Shown: positions 45,861-55,654, counted from the first letter of the stretch. The stretch: 64,000 bases of DNA from Alphaproteobacteria bacterium (GCA_016124635.1 WGNJ01000002.1:124001-188000), one strand, 5' to 3'. The notes: generated by a model from the letters alone, not told the origin. Program-made: numbers and translations.

Positions 45861-46588
45861 GCGAAGCCACCACTGCCGCATCGACGACGGAGACACACGG
45901 CCGCCTACGCATCCGCTTGACGCCGGATGGCGCAGCGACGGTCGAGCGCATCACGGCCGAGAGCAGCGTCGTCATGACCATCGGCCGGGCCCAAGGCGGT
46001 CGTTCCAACGCCAAATTCAAAGTCGCCGACTCGATCGACGTCTCGGCATTTCCTGCCCTCCTCGATGTCTTCGCCAAAGCCGCAAATCTCGACCTCAGCG
46101 TCGAGTTCACCGCGACACGCCTCTCCTCCAGCCACGTCGTGCTTGAGGACACGGCGCTCGCTATTGGCAGCGGCATCTTCGAGATGCTGCGCGATCGCAT
46201 GAACGCGACGGGCATCAACGGCGCCGGCTCGAGCCTGCGCACGCGGGAAGATTTCGAGACCGCGACCGTCAGCGCCGCGGTCAGCGTCGAGGGTCGCAAA
46301 TATGTCAAAGTCGTCGCCGCGGAACCCGCCGATGCGTTTCGCTGGAAACACGTAATGGGCGGTCACGCTTTCGGCGGCGTGCGCACAGAAGACATCGACG
46401 ACTTCATCGACGCGCTCGCCGGGGGCATGCGCGCAAGTTTCTTCCTGCATGAACGCCGGCCCCATGCGAGCCCAGAAGAGTTCTGGCCGCTTGCGATCGA
46501 AGCGCTCGGCGCCGCGATTTCCGAGGCCTTCGACGTGAACGCCGCCCGCAGGGGCCTGCCTCCAGGCGTCAAGGCCACGCTGGTTTGA
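45857..46588 (+). CDS. Second degenerate HisB-like (IGPD) protein
   Basis: A 243-residue protein in the place where hisB is expected. Its middle aligns with imidazoleglycerol-phosphate dehydratase: Ser92-His93-x3-Glu97-Asp98 (SHVVLEDTALAIGSG) corresponds to the first HHxxED motif, lacking one His. The second motif is only PHASPEE (His203, Glu207), and the early HMLD His is replaced (ALLDVF). So it keeps what the preceding protein lost and has lost part of what that protein keeps. The ATG overlaps the previous stop. Together they may form a hetero-oligomeric dehydratase. Confidence 0.75.
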   Translation: MSEATTAASTTETHGRLRIRLTPDGAATVERITAESSVVMTIGRAQGGRSNAKFKVADSIDVSAFPALLDVFAKAANLDLSVEFTATRLSSSHVVLEDTALAIGSGIFEMLRDRMNATGINGAGSSLRTREDFETATVSAAVSVEGRKYVKVVAAEPADAFRWKHVMGGHAFGGVRTEDIDDFIDALAGGMRASFFLHERRPHASPEEFWPLAIEALGAAISEAFDVNAARRGLPPGVKATLV

Positions 46589-46701
46589 AGCAAATCCGCC
46601 TTTCGCAAGTTATCGGGGCGGCCCATGCCAAGCATTTGCCCTATTGTTGACGTCAGGCTTGGGCCCTGGTGAAACCTGGGCCGGTTGGGGGCGATTGGGT
46701 T

Positions 46702-47496
46702 ATGAGCTATCTCGCAAGCGAACTTCTGTACGACATTCCCTGGGCGGCATTTGCGCTCATCGGCATCCTCACGATCGCTATGCCCGCCATGCATCTGATC
46801 CTCGTGTTGGGTCGCGTGCTGATTGGCCGCGCGGCCGGTATCAACTGGTGGGTACTCGGACGGATCGTCCCGCTGGGGCTGGCGATGGTGATCATCGTGC
46901 CAATGACCTTGCGGGCAAAGAGCGATCCCACGGAATCGAATATTGCTCTGGCCGAGCTCGCCACGATCTTCCTGCTCGTCGCGGCGATCGTCGTTCCGAT
47001 CGCGCTGCCTCTGCTGCAAGCTTACGTGCAGCGGCTGCCTCGATTGGGGACTGCGCTCTACACCATCTTGGCGATCGTGGCGCTGCCGGTGGCCGGCGCG
47101 CTCGCGACGGAGGCCGCGCTCGATGCGACCGGCAACATCGAGCGCAACGTGCCCGTCGGCACCACCGTCAATATCCCTCTCGTCTTCCTCCAGGATCAGC
47201 AGCTTTCCGATTGCAAACAATCGATCGCGACCTGGCTGCCCGAAGGGTTTCATTCCGTCGCCGATCCGGTCACCGGCGATCGGGGCTACAGGCCCTTCTT
47301 CATGTTCTGGGTCGACATGACGCTGAAGGCGACGTTCCTCGACTTCTTCGAAATCTACGATTGCGGCGTCTCTGATCTCTCGAACAATCCGAAGAACTTG
47401 CTGGTGTCGTCGTTCGTGTTCATCTATCGCGCATTCATCGAGTTGATCGTCCTCGCAACAATCGCATTGCCGTTCTTGGGATATAGAGAGCGTTGA
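46702..47496 (+). CDS. Membrane protein of unknown function in the his operon
   Basis: A 264-residue protein with about four or five hydrophobic segments near residues 12-35, 47-65, 80-105, 115-137 and 238-260, and a soluble loop between about 140 and 235 containing two cysteines. No domain is recognised. The ATG at 46702 is preferred over an upstream GTG for lack of features before it. Its stop overlaps hisH (TTGA), so it is translationally coupled to histidine synthesis. A membrane protein between hisB and hisH is common in Alphaproteobacteria. Confidence 0.75.
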   Translation: MSYLASELLYDIPWAAFALIGILTIAMPAMHLILVLGRVLIGRAAGINWWVLGRIVPLGLAMVIIVPMTLRAKSDPTESNIALAELATIFLLVAAIVVPIALPLLQAYVQRLPRLGTALYTILAIVALPVAGALATEAALDATGNIERNVPVGTTVNIPLVFLQDQQLSDCKQSIATWLPEGFHSVADPVTGDRGYRPFFMFWVDMTLKATFLDFFEIYDCGVSDLSNNPKNLLVSSFVFIYRAFIELIVLATIALPFLGYRER

Positions 47497-48137
47497 ACGC
47501 CACTGTCGCTATCATCGACTACGGCTCCGGCAACCTTGCTTCAGCGGCAAAGGCTCTGGAGCGCGCGGCGGGCGATGCTGCGACGGGCCAACGTGTGTTG
47601 GTGACGTCGCGAGCCGAAGATGTCGCCGCGTCCGATCGCATCGTGCTCCCTGGCGTCGGCGCATTTGCCGACTGCATGCAGGGCCTCGCCGCCTTGCCGG
47701 GTATGCTCGAAGCTTTGAAGCAGACCGTCGTCACTCACGCGCGGCCCTTTCTTGGAATCTGCGTCGGTATGCAGCTGATGGCGACGCGCGGCCTTGAGCA
47801 TGGGGAGCACAAAGGCTTCGATTGGATTCCGGGCGATGTCGTCAGACTAAATCCGGATCGCGCGCTCAAAGTCCCGCACATGGGTTGGAACACGTTGCGC
47901 GTGAGGCGGCCGCACCCGTTGCTTGCCGGTCTCGGTCCGGATGATCACGCTTATTTTCTCCACTCGTTTCATCTGCGCGCGTCGAGCCCGGATACCTTGC
48001 TCGCCGACACGGACTACGGCGGCGATGTAACGGCGGTGGTTGGCCGAGATAATCTCGTCGGCGTTCAATTCCATCCGGAAAAAAGCCAGCGCGTCGGCTT
48101 GCATCTCCTCGCCAACTTCCTCAAGTGGAGCCCATGA
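47493..48137 (+). CDS. hisH: Imidazole glycerol phosphate synthase glutaminase subunit HisH
   Basis: Glutamine amidotransferase that feeds ammonia to HisF. The 214-residue class-I domain has [16 protein letters not shown], the catalytic Cys in [12 protein letters not shown] and the His/Glu pair in QFHPEKSQ. The start is TTG, overlapping the preceding stop. It is followed by hisA and hisF. Confidence 0.96.
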   Translation: MNATVAIIDYGSGNLASAAKALERAAGDAATGQRVLVTSRAEDVAASDRIVLPGVGAFADCMQGLAALPGMLEALKQTVVTHARPFLGICVGMQLMATRGLEHGEHKGFDWIPGDVVRLNPDRALKVPHMGWNTLRVRRPHPLLAGLGPDDHAYFLHSFHLRASSPDTLLADTDYGGDVTAVVGRDNLVGVQFHPEKSQRVGLHLLANFLKWSP

Positions 48138-48207
48138 CCAACGACTGCGACGGCGGTGCGAACTCGGCCGTCGCGGCGCCGTCGAATAGGATGCACTTGG
48201 AACTCGT

Positions 48208-48936
48208 ATGATCATTTTCCCAGCAATCGATCTCAAAGGTGGCCAAGTCGTCCGTCTCATGCGCGGCGAGATGGCGAGCGCCACGATCTTCAACGAAGAT
48301 CCTGTCGCGCAGGCGCAGGCGTTTGAGGCTCAGGGTTTCGAGTGGCTGCACCTGGTCGATCTCGACGGCGCCCTCGAGGGGCGCTCCGTCAACGAAACGG
48401 CCGTGCACAAGATCTTGTTCGCGAGCGCCCTGCCCGTTCAGCTGGGCGGCGGCATTCGCGACCGTGCGGCAATCGCCGAATGGCTTGAGGCCGGCGTGCG
48501 CCGCGTAATTCTGGGTACGATCGCGGCAAAGGATCCGGATCTCGTCAAAGAGGTGGCTCAGACCCACGCAGGCCGCATCGCCGTCGGTATAGATGCACGT
48601 GACGGCTTCGTCGCCGTTCAAGGCTGGACCGCGACCGCCGACATGACGGCGATCGACTTGGCGCGGCGCTTCGAAGATGCCGGCGTGACCGCGATCATCT
48701 ATACCGACGTCGCGCGCGACGGCATGGGCACGGGCCTCAACCTCGAAGAGACGGCGGCGCTCGCGAGCGCCGTCACGATACCGGTCATCGCGTCGGGTGG
48801 CATCGGTTCGATCGAAGATTTGCGAGCGCTGATAGCCCTGAACCATCCGAACATCCAAGGAGTGATCATCGGCCGCGCGCTCTATGACGGTCGCGTCGAT
48901 CCCGCCGCCGCCCTCGCCTTGGCCAAGGCGGGCTGA
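48208..48936 (+). CDS. hisA: ProFAR isomerase HisA
   Basis: Phosphoribosylformimino-AICAR-phosphate isomerase, a (beta/alpha)8 barrel of 242 residues. [20 protein letters not shown] carries the catalytic Asp and [10 protein letters not shown] the second one. LGGGIRD and ASGGIGS are phosphate-binding loops. Its stop overlaps the hisF start by one base. Confidence 0.97.
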   Translation: MIIFPAIDLKGGQVVRLMRGEMASATIFNEDPVAQAQAFEAQGFEWLHLVDLDGALEGRSVNETAVHKILFASALPVQLGGGIRDRAAIAEWLEAGVRRVILGTIAAKDPDLVKEVAQTHAGRIAVGIDARDGFVAVQGWTATADMTAIDLARRFEDAGVTAIIYTDVARDGMGTGLNLEETAALASAVTIPVIASGGIGSIEDLRALIALNHPNIQGVIIGRALYDGRVDPAAALALAKAG

Positions 48937-49706
48937 TGCTGAAGACGCGCGTCATTCCCTGCCTCGACGTCAAAGACGGCCGCGTCGTCAAAGGTATCAA
49001 GTTCGTTGACTTGCGAGACGCTGGCGACCCGGTCGAAGCCGCGCGCGCCTACGACGCGGCGGGTGCTGACGAGCTTTGCTTCCTCGACATCACGGCGAGC
49101 CACGAGAAGCGCGGTATCTTGCTCGACGTGGTGCATCGCACGGCCGAAGCCTGCTTCATGCCCCTCACCGTTGGCGGCGGCGTGCGCACGCTTGAGGATA
49201 TGCGCGCGCTCCTGCTCGCCGGCGCCGATAAGGTCTCGGTCAACACGGCGGCCGTTCAGAACCGCGCGATCGTCAAGGACGCCGCGGAAAAATTCGGTGC
49301 GCAGCTTGTGGTCGTCGCCATCGATGCGAAGCAGACGGCGCCCGACAAGTTCGAGATCTTCACCCACGGCGGCCGCAATCCGACCGGGATCGACGCGGTC
49401 GAATACGCGAAAGAAGTCGTCGCGCTCGGCGCGGGGGAGATCCTGTTGACGTCGATGGACCGGGACGGAACGAAACAGGGTTACGACATCGCCCTCACTC
49501 GTGCGGTCGCCGACGCGGTCAGCGTGCCGGTTATCGCCAGCGGCGGCGTCGGCACGCTGGACCACCTCGTTGAAGGCATCCGCGACGGCCATGCGAGCGC
49601 CGTTCTGGCCGCCTCGATCTTCCACTTCGGGGAAGCCACGATCGGTGCGGCGAAAACGCACCTGGCAAGAGCCGGAATTCCGGTGCGCCCAAATATGCCT
49701 GACTAG
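48936..49706 (+). CDS. hisF: Imidazole glycerol phosphate synthase cyclase subunit HisF
   Basis: Cyclase partner of HisH, 256 residues, (beta/alpha)8 barrel. [21 protein letters not shown] contains the catalytic Asp, [14 protein letters not shown] the second one, and [10 protein letters not shown] and ASGGVGT bind phosphate. It is the last his gene here; hisE, which often follows, is not present in the window. Confidence 0.97.
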   Translation: MLKTRVIPCLDVKDGRVVKGIKFVDLRDAGDPVEAARAYDAAGADELCFLDITASHEKRGILLDVVHRTAEACFMPLTVGGGVRTLEDMRALLLAGADKVSVNTAAVQNRAIVKDAAEKFGAQLVVVAIDAKQTAPDKFEIFTHGGRNPTGIDAVEYAKEVVALGAGEILLTSMDRDGTKQGYDIALTRAVADAVSVPVIASGGVGTLDHLVEGIRDGHASAVLAASIFHFGEATIGAAKTHLARAGIPVRPNMPD

Positions 49707-49903
49707 TTGCCGGCAGGCGTCGCGGTCAATTCGCAACACGCGAAATTTTCTTAAGCCACACGTAAGGACGCTGACTAATACTGGGGTGCGGAAGCGCGCC
49801 GCTCCCCATTGCTCAATTCGTGACATACGTCTGACGAAATTGTGACACTTGCGAGTCGCTTTGCGCTCCGCCCAGTATCAGGTGGGGAAAAGTTGGGGCA
49901 GCG

Positions 49904-51493
49904 GTGGTGCGGAACCCGAAGAAACAAAAGAACGTCGCCGCGGCTGAAGAAGTTGAGCTCAAATTTCTCGGCCCGGAAGACGCGCTGGATCGCGTGCGCC
50001 GCCTGCCGGCGCTGCGAAAATTCGCCGGCGGTCGCCGCTTTCACACCCAGAACTTGCGGTCGATCTATTACGATACGCCGGACTTTGCCCTGCGCGATCA
50101 CGGCATGATCCTGCGCGTGCGCGAGGAAGGCGACCGCTTCATTCAAACGGTGAAGTCGGCGCGCAACACGAACATCGCCGCGCGCAACGAACTGAATGCC
50201 GACGTTCCTTCAACGGAAGTGTCTCTTGAGGCGATCAAGGACAAGAAAACGCGGCGCGCCGTCAAAGCGGTCGTGAAGAAATCAGCCCTGATCCCGCTCT
50301 TTGCCGTCGAAGTGCGCCGCTCCAAGGTGATGTTGAGCCCGCGCCGCGGTGTCACGATCGAGGCTTCGATCGATCACGGCAGCATCAAGGCTCTGGGACC
50401 GAAGGCGGGTGCCTCGGTTCCCGTCTCCGAGTTCGAGCTCGAGCTGAAGAAGGGTAGCCCCGGTGATTTGGTCGACGCTGCCCGAGCGTTGACGCTTGGA
50501 TTGCCGTTGACGCTCGGCACACAATCGAAGGCGGAGCGCGGCTACGCGCTGGTTGAGGGCGACATCGACAATCCCGTCAAGGCGGGCAGCGTCGTACTCG
50601 ATCGCAAGGCCTACGCCGACGACGCCTTTGCCCGGATCCTCACGCATTGCCTCGCGCACCTCTTGCGCAACGTGCCCTGCGTCCTGCGAACACGCGATCC
50701 CGAAGGCATCCACCAAATGCGCGTCGCCATGCGCCGTATGCGCAGCGCCCTATCGGTGTTCGGTGAGCCGTTCCGCTCGTCGCTCGGCGAGCTTGAAAAC
50801 GAAATCAAGTGGCTGACGCAAACACTCGGCGAAGCGCGCGATCTCGACGTCTTCCACGACACCATCTTCAAGCCGGCGGCCAAAGCGATGGGCGACGATG
50901 CCCGCATGACCCAGCTGGGCGCCGCCGTTCGAGCCCGGCGGCGCGGCGCCTGGAGCACTGTCTTGGACGCCTTGGAATCGGATCGCTTCCGCAAGCTCGC
51001 GCTCGACCTCGGCGCCGCGACCTTGCTGCAGCCTTGGGCGATAAAGGGAAACGGCGCCGAGGCCGGCCACGGCCAGGCGCACGACTTTGCCGACAAGCAC
51101 ATTGCCAAGCGCCACGCCAGGATCATCAAGAGCGTGACGAAGCTGGAGGATCTCGAACCGCAGGAGCGCCACCAACTTCGCGTGCGTTTGAAGAAGCTGC
51201 GTTACGCTGCAGATTTCTTTTCGTGCTTCTACAAAAGAAAGCCCGTGCGCTCGTACCAGAAGAATATCGCAGCGCTTCAGGATCTGCTCGGTCACCTCAA
51301 CGACGCCAACGTCGCCCGCGCCCTGATTGAGGACGTGTTGGCCAACGAGGGCGGCGATCCGGCATCGGCTTCGGGCCTTGCTTATGCCGGCGGAGCTATC
51401 GTCGGCTGGCACACCGAACACGGCGCGCGCACGATGAAGAAGCTCGCCAGGCGCTGGAAGAAATTCACGAATCTGGAGCCGTTCTGGGCCTAG
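49904..51493 (+). CDS. CYTH-CHAD protein (putative triphosphatase/polyphosphate-binding)
   Basis: A 529-residue cytosolic protein. Residues 1-205 are a CYTH domain (VELKF as the ExExK-like start, then RSIYYDTPDFALRDHGMILRVRE), the tunnel fold of inorganic triphosphatases. From about 235 to 525 is a CHAD domain with its conserved histidines (RDPEGIHQMRVAMRRMRSAL, LEPQERHQLRVRLKKLRYAADF). CHAD domains bind polyphosphate. The domain order matches E. coli YgiF. The GTG start is the first in frame. Its stop overlaps the opposing gene. Confidence 0.92.
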   Translation: MVRNPKKQKNVAAAEEVELKFLGPEDALDRVRRLPALRKFAGGRRFHTQNLRSIYYDTPDFALRDHGMILRVREEGDRFIQTVKSARNTNIAARNELNADVPSTEVSLEAIKDKKTRRAVKAVVKKSALIPLFAVEVRRSKVMLSPRRGVTIEASIDHGSIKALGPKAGASVPVSEFELELKKGSPGDLVDAARALTLGLPLTLGTQSKAERGYALVEGDIDNPVKAGSVVLDRKAYADDAFARILTHCLAHLLRNVPCVLRTRDPEGIHQMRVAMRRMRSALSVFGEPFRSSLGELENEIKWLTQTLGEARDLDVFHDTIFKPAAKAMGDDARMTQLGAAVRARRRGAWSTVLDALESDRFRKLALDLGAATLLQPWAIKGNGAEAGHGQAHDFADKHIAKRHARIIKSVTKLEDLEPQERHQLRVRLKKLRYAADFFSCFYKRKPVRSYQKNIAALQDLLGHLNDANVARALIEDVLANEGGDPASASGLAYAGGAIVGWHTEHGARTMKKLARRWKKFTNLEPFWA

Positions 51494-51822
51494 TGCAGCT
51501 GGCGCTCCGCATCTTCTGCACTTGCTGACGCCGCTTCTGCGCCCTCAGTGTCGCCGAGCGCAGCGCGGGCACGCGCAATGCCCTGCCAGGCAGCCGCGAC
51601 CGCCGCCAAGTCGCCATGTCGCGACGCGATCACGACGGCCTTCTGAAATCGGCGCAGTGCTGACTGCGTATCCCCGGCATCGAACGCCTCGGCTCCGGCC
51701 TTCAGGACGGCGTATGGTGGATAGCGGCGGTTGAAGAGGTCTCGCCAAACCTCACCCGCTGCCCAAATCATGGCAACTGCGGCCGCGGCCGCTACCCATG
51801 CGATCGTGTGTGTATCCCCCAC
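51490..51822 (-). CDS. Small TPR-like membrane protein, unknown function
   Basis: A 110-residue protein with one N-terminal membrane helix (IAWVAAAAAVAMIWAAGEVW) and a cytosolic or periplasmic tail of helical pairs (AGAEAFDAGDTQSALRRFQKA and HGDLAAVAAAWQGIARARAAL) that look like two TPR-type repeats. No named family is recognised. It converges with the CYTH-CHAD gene with overlapping stop codons. Confidence 0.7.
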   Translation of the reverse strand: MGDTHTIAWVAAAAAVAMIWAAGEVWRDLFNRRYPPYAVLKAGAEAFDAGDTQSALRRFQKAVVIASRHGDLAAVAAAWQGIARARAALGDTEGAEAASASAEDAERQLH

Positions 51823-51906
51823 GCCTCAAAAATAGCCAGATGCAAGGGGCTCAACGAGTGCCAGGAGGTCACACACAACCCCGGCATCCGGCGGCGTTTG
51901 TCGCTC

Positions 51907-52806
51907 CTAATGCGCGGCCGCAGCGGCAAGCCCGGCTTTGAGCGCGTCGCGCACCGCTCCGACGGCCGCCAAGTTTCCAGGCCGCGTTTTGACGTGTCGC
52001 ACGGAGGCCGCCGTGAAGGCCGGAAGCGACGACGCGCTACCTCTGAGCGTGAGGCAGCGGCCGGTGAAATTTGTGCCGTCGCACACCTGCCAGGCGCCGC
52101 CGCCGGCGATGCTCAAACTGGCCGTCGGCCGCGTCCAGCCGAAGCGCGCCAGGTCCGACGTGTCTTGAGTGACCACACGGCTGACGCCTGAAAACTGCAC
52201 GCCGTCGTAGAGCGTGAGCGATGGAACCGCGTTCGGCTGCAGCGCCGCCGTCGGCGTTTCGACGATCGGTTCGAACGAGGTCATGATCGTCTTGAAGTCA
52301 TCTTCTTCGCGCGCGACGCCGCTGACGCGAGCCGCGCAGGTCACCAGGAGCATACGACCCGGTACAAGATGAACGTCCTGCTGTTCGGAAACCCGAACCG
52401 GCGCACCGTCTGCGCCTGGAAAGTCGGCGGACAAGCGCACCGATTGGACCAATCGCCCGCCTTGCCGGCGCTTGCCTGTCGCTTCGATCGTTGCATTCGG
52501 CAACTTGCCGAGTTCCGTGTGCCAGAACTCATCGGTGAAGGTTTGCTCACCCGCGGCATCGAGCGCGTCTTGATCCGCGGATTGCAGCTCTGGCATGTCC
52601 TCGACGACCACGGTGCACCTGCCGCCCGTCTCCGCGACGCGAGGCGAAGCTATGAGTAGCTTCATCTGCGACACAGGCACCGCCTGATCATGCCAGCCCG
52701 TCGGCATTTCGAAGCGGAAGAGATTGTCGACCTCGCGAGTTTCGGCGGCTGCTGCGGCCGCACCCGCAACCGATAACGCAATCGATAACAGCAACGGGCG
52801 CAGCAT
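51907..52806 (-). CDS. Secreted protein with a beta/gamma-crystallin-like domain
   Basis: A 299-residue precursor starting at the ATG at 52806 with a signal peptide (MLRPLLLSIALSVAGAAAA). The first part (about 30-180) is an unrecognised domain beginning LFRFEMPTGW. Residues about 193-283 look like two Greek-key beta/gamma-crystallin motifs: LTLYDGVQFSG, then WQVCDGTNFTGRCLTLRG and ASVRHVK. Bacterial members often bind calcium. The open frame extends far upstream but that part overlaps the GS-like gene and lacks features. Confidence 0.8.
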   Translation of the reverse strand: MLRPLLLSIALSVAGAAAAAAETREVDNLFRFEMPTGWHDQAVPVSQMKLLIASPRVAETGGRCTVVVEDMPELQSADQDALDAAGEQTFTDEFWHTELGKLPNATIEATGKRRQGGRLVQSVRLSADFPGADGAPVRVSEQQDVHLVPGRMLLVTCAARVSGVAREEDDFKTIMTSFEPIVETPTAALQPNAVPSLTLYDGVQFSGVSRVVTQDTSDLARFGWTRPTASLSIAGGGAWQVCDGTNFTGRCLTLRGSASSLPAFTAASVRHVKTRPGNLAAVGAVRDALKAGLAAAAAH

Positions 52807-52922
52807 CTCAGTCTCCGATGATTGGCGTGCAAGGCGGAGAACTGTGTCGCAAGCGGCAAGCGTTGTCTGCGCACCGCACCGCGAGCATAGGCGGAAGGCG
52901 CACCGACCGGTTGCGCCGGCGC

Positions 52923-54272
52923 CTAAACGTTCAGCAGCAAATGCTGCCGTTCCCAGGGGCTGATGACCTGTTGATAGGCGTCGTGCTCGGAGGCTTTCAC
53001 GTCGGAGAAAAGGTCGACGAACGCCTCGCCCAAGATCTCGCGCATATCGTTCGACGCGCGAAATCTCTGGATCGCGTCCAGAAGATGCCGCGGCAGCTGA
53101 TAGCGCATCGACTCGTAGGCGTTGCCTTCCATCGCCTTGGTCGGCGACAGATTCTGCGTCATGCCCAGATAGCCGCACGCCAGCGTCGCCGCAATCGCCA
53201 GATAGGGATTGGCGTCGGCACCCGGCACACGATTTTCGATGCGCCGGTTCTTGGGCTCGGATTCGGGAATGCGCAAGCCGACCGTTCGGTTCTCATGCCC
53301 CCAATGCGTGTTCACCGGCGCCGAAAGAAAGCGCACCAACCGGCGATACGAGTTCACATAGGGCGCAATGAGCGGCATCGCCGCCGGCAGATATTTTTGC
53401 AGGCCGCCGATATAGGCCATGAACAGCCGCGTGTCCTTGCCGCCTCGCGACGCGAAGATGTTGTGCCCCTTCGCGTCGACGATGCTCTGGTGGATATGCA
53501 TGGCGCTGCCCGGCTCCTGTTCGTAGGGCTTGGCCATGAACGTCGCATAGATGTCGTGACGCAGCGCCGCCTGGCGCACAGTGCGCTTGAACAGGAAGGT
53601 GTGGTCCGCGAGCTGAAGCGGATCGCCGTGATAGAAGTTGATTTCGACCTGCGCCACGCCCTCTTCGTGGATCAAGCTGTCGATGCCGATGTCTTGGCTT
53701 TCGCAGAAGTCGTAGATGTCCTCGAACAGCGGGTCGAATTCGTTGACCGCATCGATCGAATAGGCCTGGCGCCCGGTTTGCGGCCGTCCCGATTTGCCCG
53801 CGGGCGGCAGCAGCGGATAGTCGGCATCGATGTTCTTCTGCGACAGGAAGAATTCGACCTCCGGCGCGACCACCGGCTTCCAGCCCTTATCGTCGTAAAG
53901 CTTCAGCACGTTCTTCAGGATCTGCCGTGGCGCCAATTGCACCGGCTCACCGCGGCGCACACAATCGCAAATGACTTGCGCCGTCGGCTCGCGATACCAG
54001 GGCACGATGCGGATGGTCTCGGCGTCCGGCGCCAAGATCATGTCCGGCGCTTGCTGGCTGAGGGCTTTCGTCTCCGCGTCGGCGCCCGTCACCATCTGCC
54101 CGAAGATGCTCTCCGGCAGGCGCAGCGTGTCGTTCTCGAGCCCCGCCAGAAACTTGTTCGTCGGCAGAATCTTGCCGCGCGCGATCGCCGCCATGTCGGG
54201 CACGAGCATCTCGACTTCGGTGATGCGGTGATCTTTGAGCCAATCGCGGATCAGCTCGTCGTTGGAGCTCAT
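52923..54272 (-). CDS. Glutamine synthetase family protein (PuuA-like)
   Basis: A 449-residue ligase of the GS fold, probably a gamma-glutamyl-amine synthetase. Metal and substrate motifs are present: PVVAPEVEFFL, HEEGVAQVEINF, and MHIHQSIVD. RLVRFLSAPVNTHWGHENR and the RIPESEPKNRRIENRVPGADANPYL block complete the active site. The ATG at 54272 overlaps the stop of the upstream puuD-like gene. The pairing with a PuuD-like hydrolase suggests polyamine or amine use rather than ammonia assimilation. Confidence 0.92.
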   Translation of the reverse strand: MSSNDELIRDWLKDHRITEVEMLVPDMAAIARGKILPTNKFLAGLENDTLRLPESIFGQMVTGADAETKALSQQAPDMILAPDAETIRIVPWYREPTAQVICDCVRRGEPVQLAPRQILKNVLKLYDDKGWKPVVAPEVEFFLSQKNIDADYPLLPPAGKSGRPQTGRQAYSIDAVNEFDPLFEDIYDFCESQDIGIDSLIHEEGVAQVEINFYHGDPLQLADHTFLFKRTVRQAALRHDIYATFMAKPYEQEPGSAMHIHQSIVDAKGHNIFASRGGKDTRLFMAYIGGLQKYLPAAMPLIAPYVNSYRRLVRFLSAPVNTHWGHENRTVGLRIPESEPKNRRIENRVPGADANPYLAIAATLACGYLGMTQNLSPTKAMEGNAYESMRYQLPRHLLDAIQRFRASNDMREILGEAFVDLFSDVKASEHDAYQQVISPWERQHLLLNV

Positions 54273-55030
54273 CACACGCGGCTTTCGTGCCGGGCCTTCG
54301 TTGCCGCTCCGAACGCCGCAAACAGTGCCTTCGAGAAGTCGTTCTCCCAGAAGCGCCATTCGGGATGCCATTGCACGCCGATCGCAAAGCCCTTCGCATC
54401 GCGCACGCGCACCGCCTCGATCTGGCCGTCGGGCGCGACCGCTTCCACGGCAAGTCCGATACCTGGCTTGTCGATGCCTTGGCTGTGCAGCGAATTCACT
54501 TTGATCGTCGGCGTTCCGGCCAGCATTTCGAGGCGCCCCCCGGGCGTCAGATGGACGTCGTGAACCGGGGCATATTGAACGTCGAGTGGTTGATTTTTGT
54601 CTTCTCGGTGATCGAACCGGCCCTGAACTTCTTCGACATGTTGATGCAGCGTGCCGCCGAACGCGACGTTAAGCTCTTGGAAACCGCGGCACAGCGCGAG
54701 CAGCGGCACATTCCGTTCCACAATGCGCTTGATCAACGGCAGCGTCGTGGCGTCGCGTCGTTCGTCCTGCATGACGCCGGGTCTCGGGCCCGCGCCGCCA
54801 TAATGACGCGGCGCCACATTGGAAGGCGATCCGGTCAGTAAGAGTCCGTCAACCGTTTCGACGATCTCGTCGACGTCGATCGGCGTTTCGAGCACCGGCA
54901 GCAACACGGGCAGCGCGCCTGCCCCGTCGCGCACGGCGACGATGTATTTCTCGCCGACCGCATGAAAGGGGTGCGCCCCGATCATGCGATGGTCGCAAGG
55001 GATTCCGACGATTGGTTTTGGACCGGCCAT
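54272..55030 (-). CDS. Gamma-glutamyl-GABA hydrolase family protein (PuuD-like)
   Basis: Class-I glutamine-amidotransferase-like peptidase (C26) of 252 residues. It starts GPKPIVGIPCDHRM, has DGLLLTGSPSNVAPRHYGG, the nucleophile Cys in LLALCRGFQELNVAFGG, and the C-terminal GVQWHPEW with catalytic His and Glu. It is translationally coupled to the GS-like gene (ATGA), the usual partner in the gamma-glutamylated putrescine route. Other puu genes are not in the window. Confidence 0.92.
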   Translation of the reverse strand: MAGPKPIVGIPCDHRMIGAHPFHAVGEKYIVAVRDGAGALPVLLPVLETPIDVDEIVETVDGLLLTGSPSNVAPRHYGGAGPRPGVMQDERRDATTLPLIKRIVERNVPLLALCRGFQELNVAFGGTLHQHVEEVQGRFDHREDKNQPLDVQYAPVHDVHLTPGGRLEMLAGTPTIKVNSLHSQGIDKPGIGLAVEAVAPDGQIEAVRVRDAKGFAIGVQWHPEWRFWENDFSKALFAAFGAATKARHESRV

Positions 55031-55072
55031 GTCCAGGAGCTAAGCGCGACCCAGCGCCCGCGGCAAGGGTGC

Positions 55073-55654
55073 TCAGCGCGGCCGCCGCAGCATCGGCGTG
55101 ACGACCGGCGACGAGCCCGCTTGGATGCGCCCGATCACTTCGAATCCGTGCCGCTCGTAGAAGGGAATGTTCCGCGGGTTTGAAGATTCGAGATAGGCCG
55201 GCAGCTTCTCGCGGTCGACACGTGTCAGCGCATGCTTCATGAGGACCGAGCCCAATCCTTTGCCTTGGCTGTGCACATCGACGCCCAGAACCGCCAGATA
55301 CCAATGCGGTTCTTGCGGGTGATACTTCCCCATTTGTTCGACGAGCCCGAAGATGTCGCCGCGAACCTTTTCCGACGGCACGTGCTCGATGAACGCCGCC
55401 ATCGCTTCTTCATCCGGTCCGACGTTGGGCGGCAGCCAGAACGCCGCCGCCGATCCGTCTTCCAAACAGTGCGCCGTCTCATGCAACAAAGCGCGGCCGC
55501 CGAGCGAAGCCTGCGCAGCGCCGAGATTCTTCAAATAGCTTGAGCTCTCCGGCATGAGCCAGCGCATGACCGGATCGTCAACGAAGGCCATTGTGAAAAT
55601 GTCGAGCGCCTTGTCGCGCTCGTCCTTCGATACGATCTTGACGCTTGGGATCAT
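55073..55654 (-). CDS. GNAT family N-acetyltransferase
   Basis: A 193-residue acetyltransferase. The acetyl-CoA loop is VDVHSQGKGLGSVLMKHAL, preceded by WYLAVLGV and followed by LESSNPRNIPFYERHGFEV. The start at 55654 has an RBS (GGAGAG) and gives a natural N-terminus (MIPSVKIVSKDERDKAL). It is 42 bp upstream of the puuD-like gene on the same strand, so polyamine acetylation is conceivable but unproven. Confidence 0.9.
   Translation of the reverse strand: MIPSVKIVSKDERDKALDIFTMAFVDDPVMRWLMPESSSYLKNLGAAQASLGGRALLHETAHCLEDGSAAAFWLPPNVGPDEEAMAAFIEHVPSEKVRGDIFGLVEQMGKYHPQEPHWYLAVLGVDVHSQGKGLGSVLMKHALTRVDREKLPAYLESSNPRNIPFYERHGFEVIGRIQAGSSPVVTPMLRRPR

Noticed and set aside
52818..54563. 581-codon plus-strand frame opposite the GS-like and PuuD-like genes
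   Set aside because: Entirely antisense to two well-conserved enzymes; composition is that of a shadow frame.
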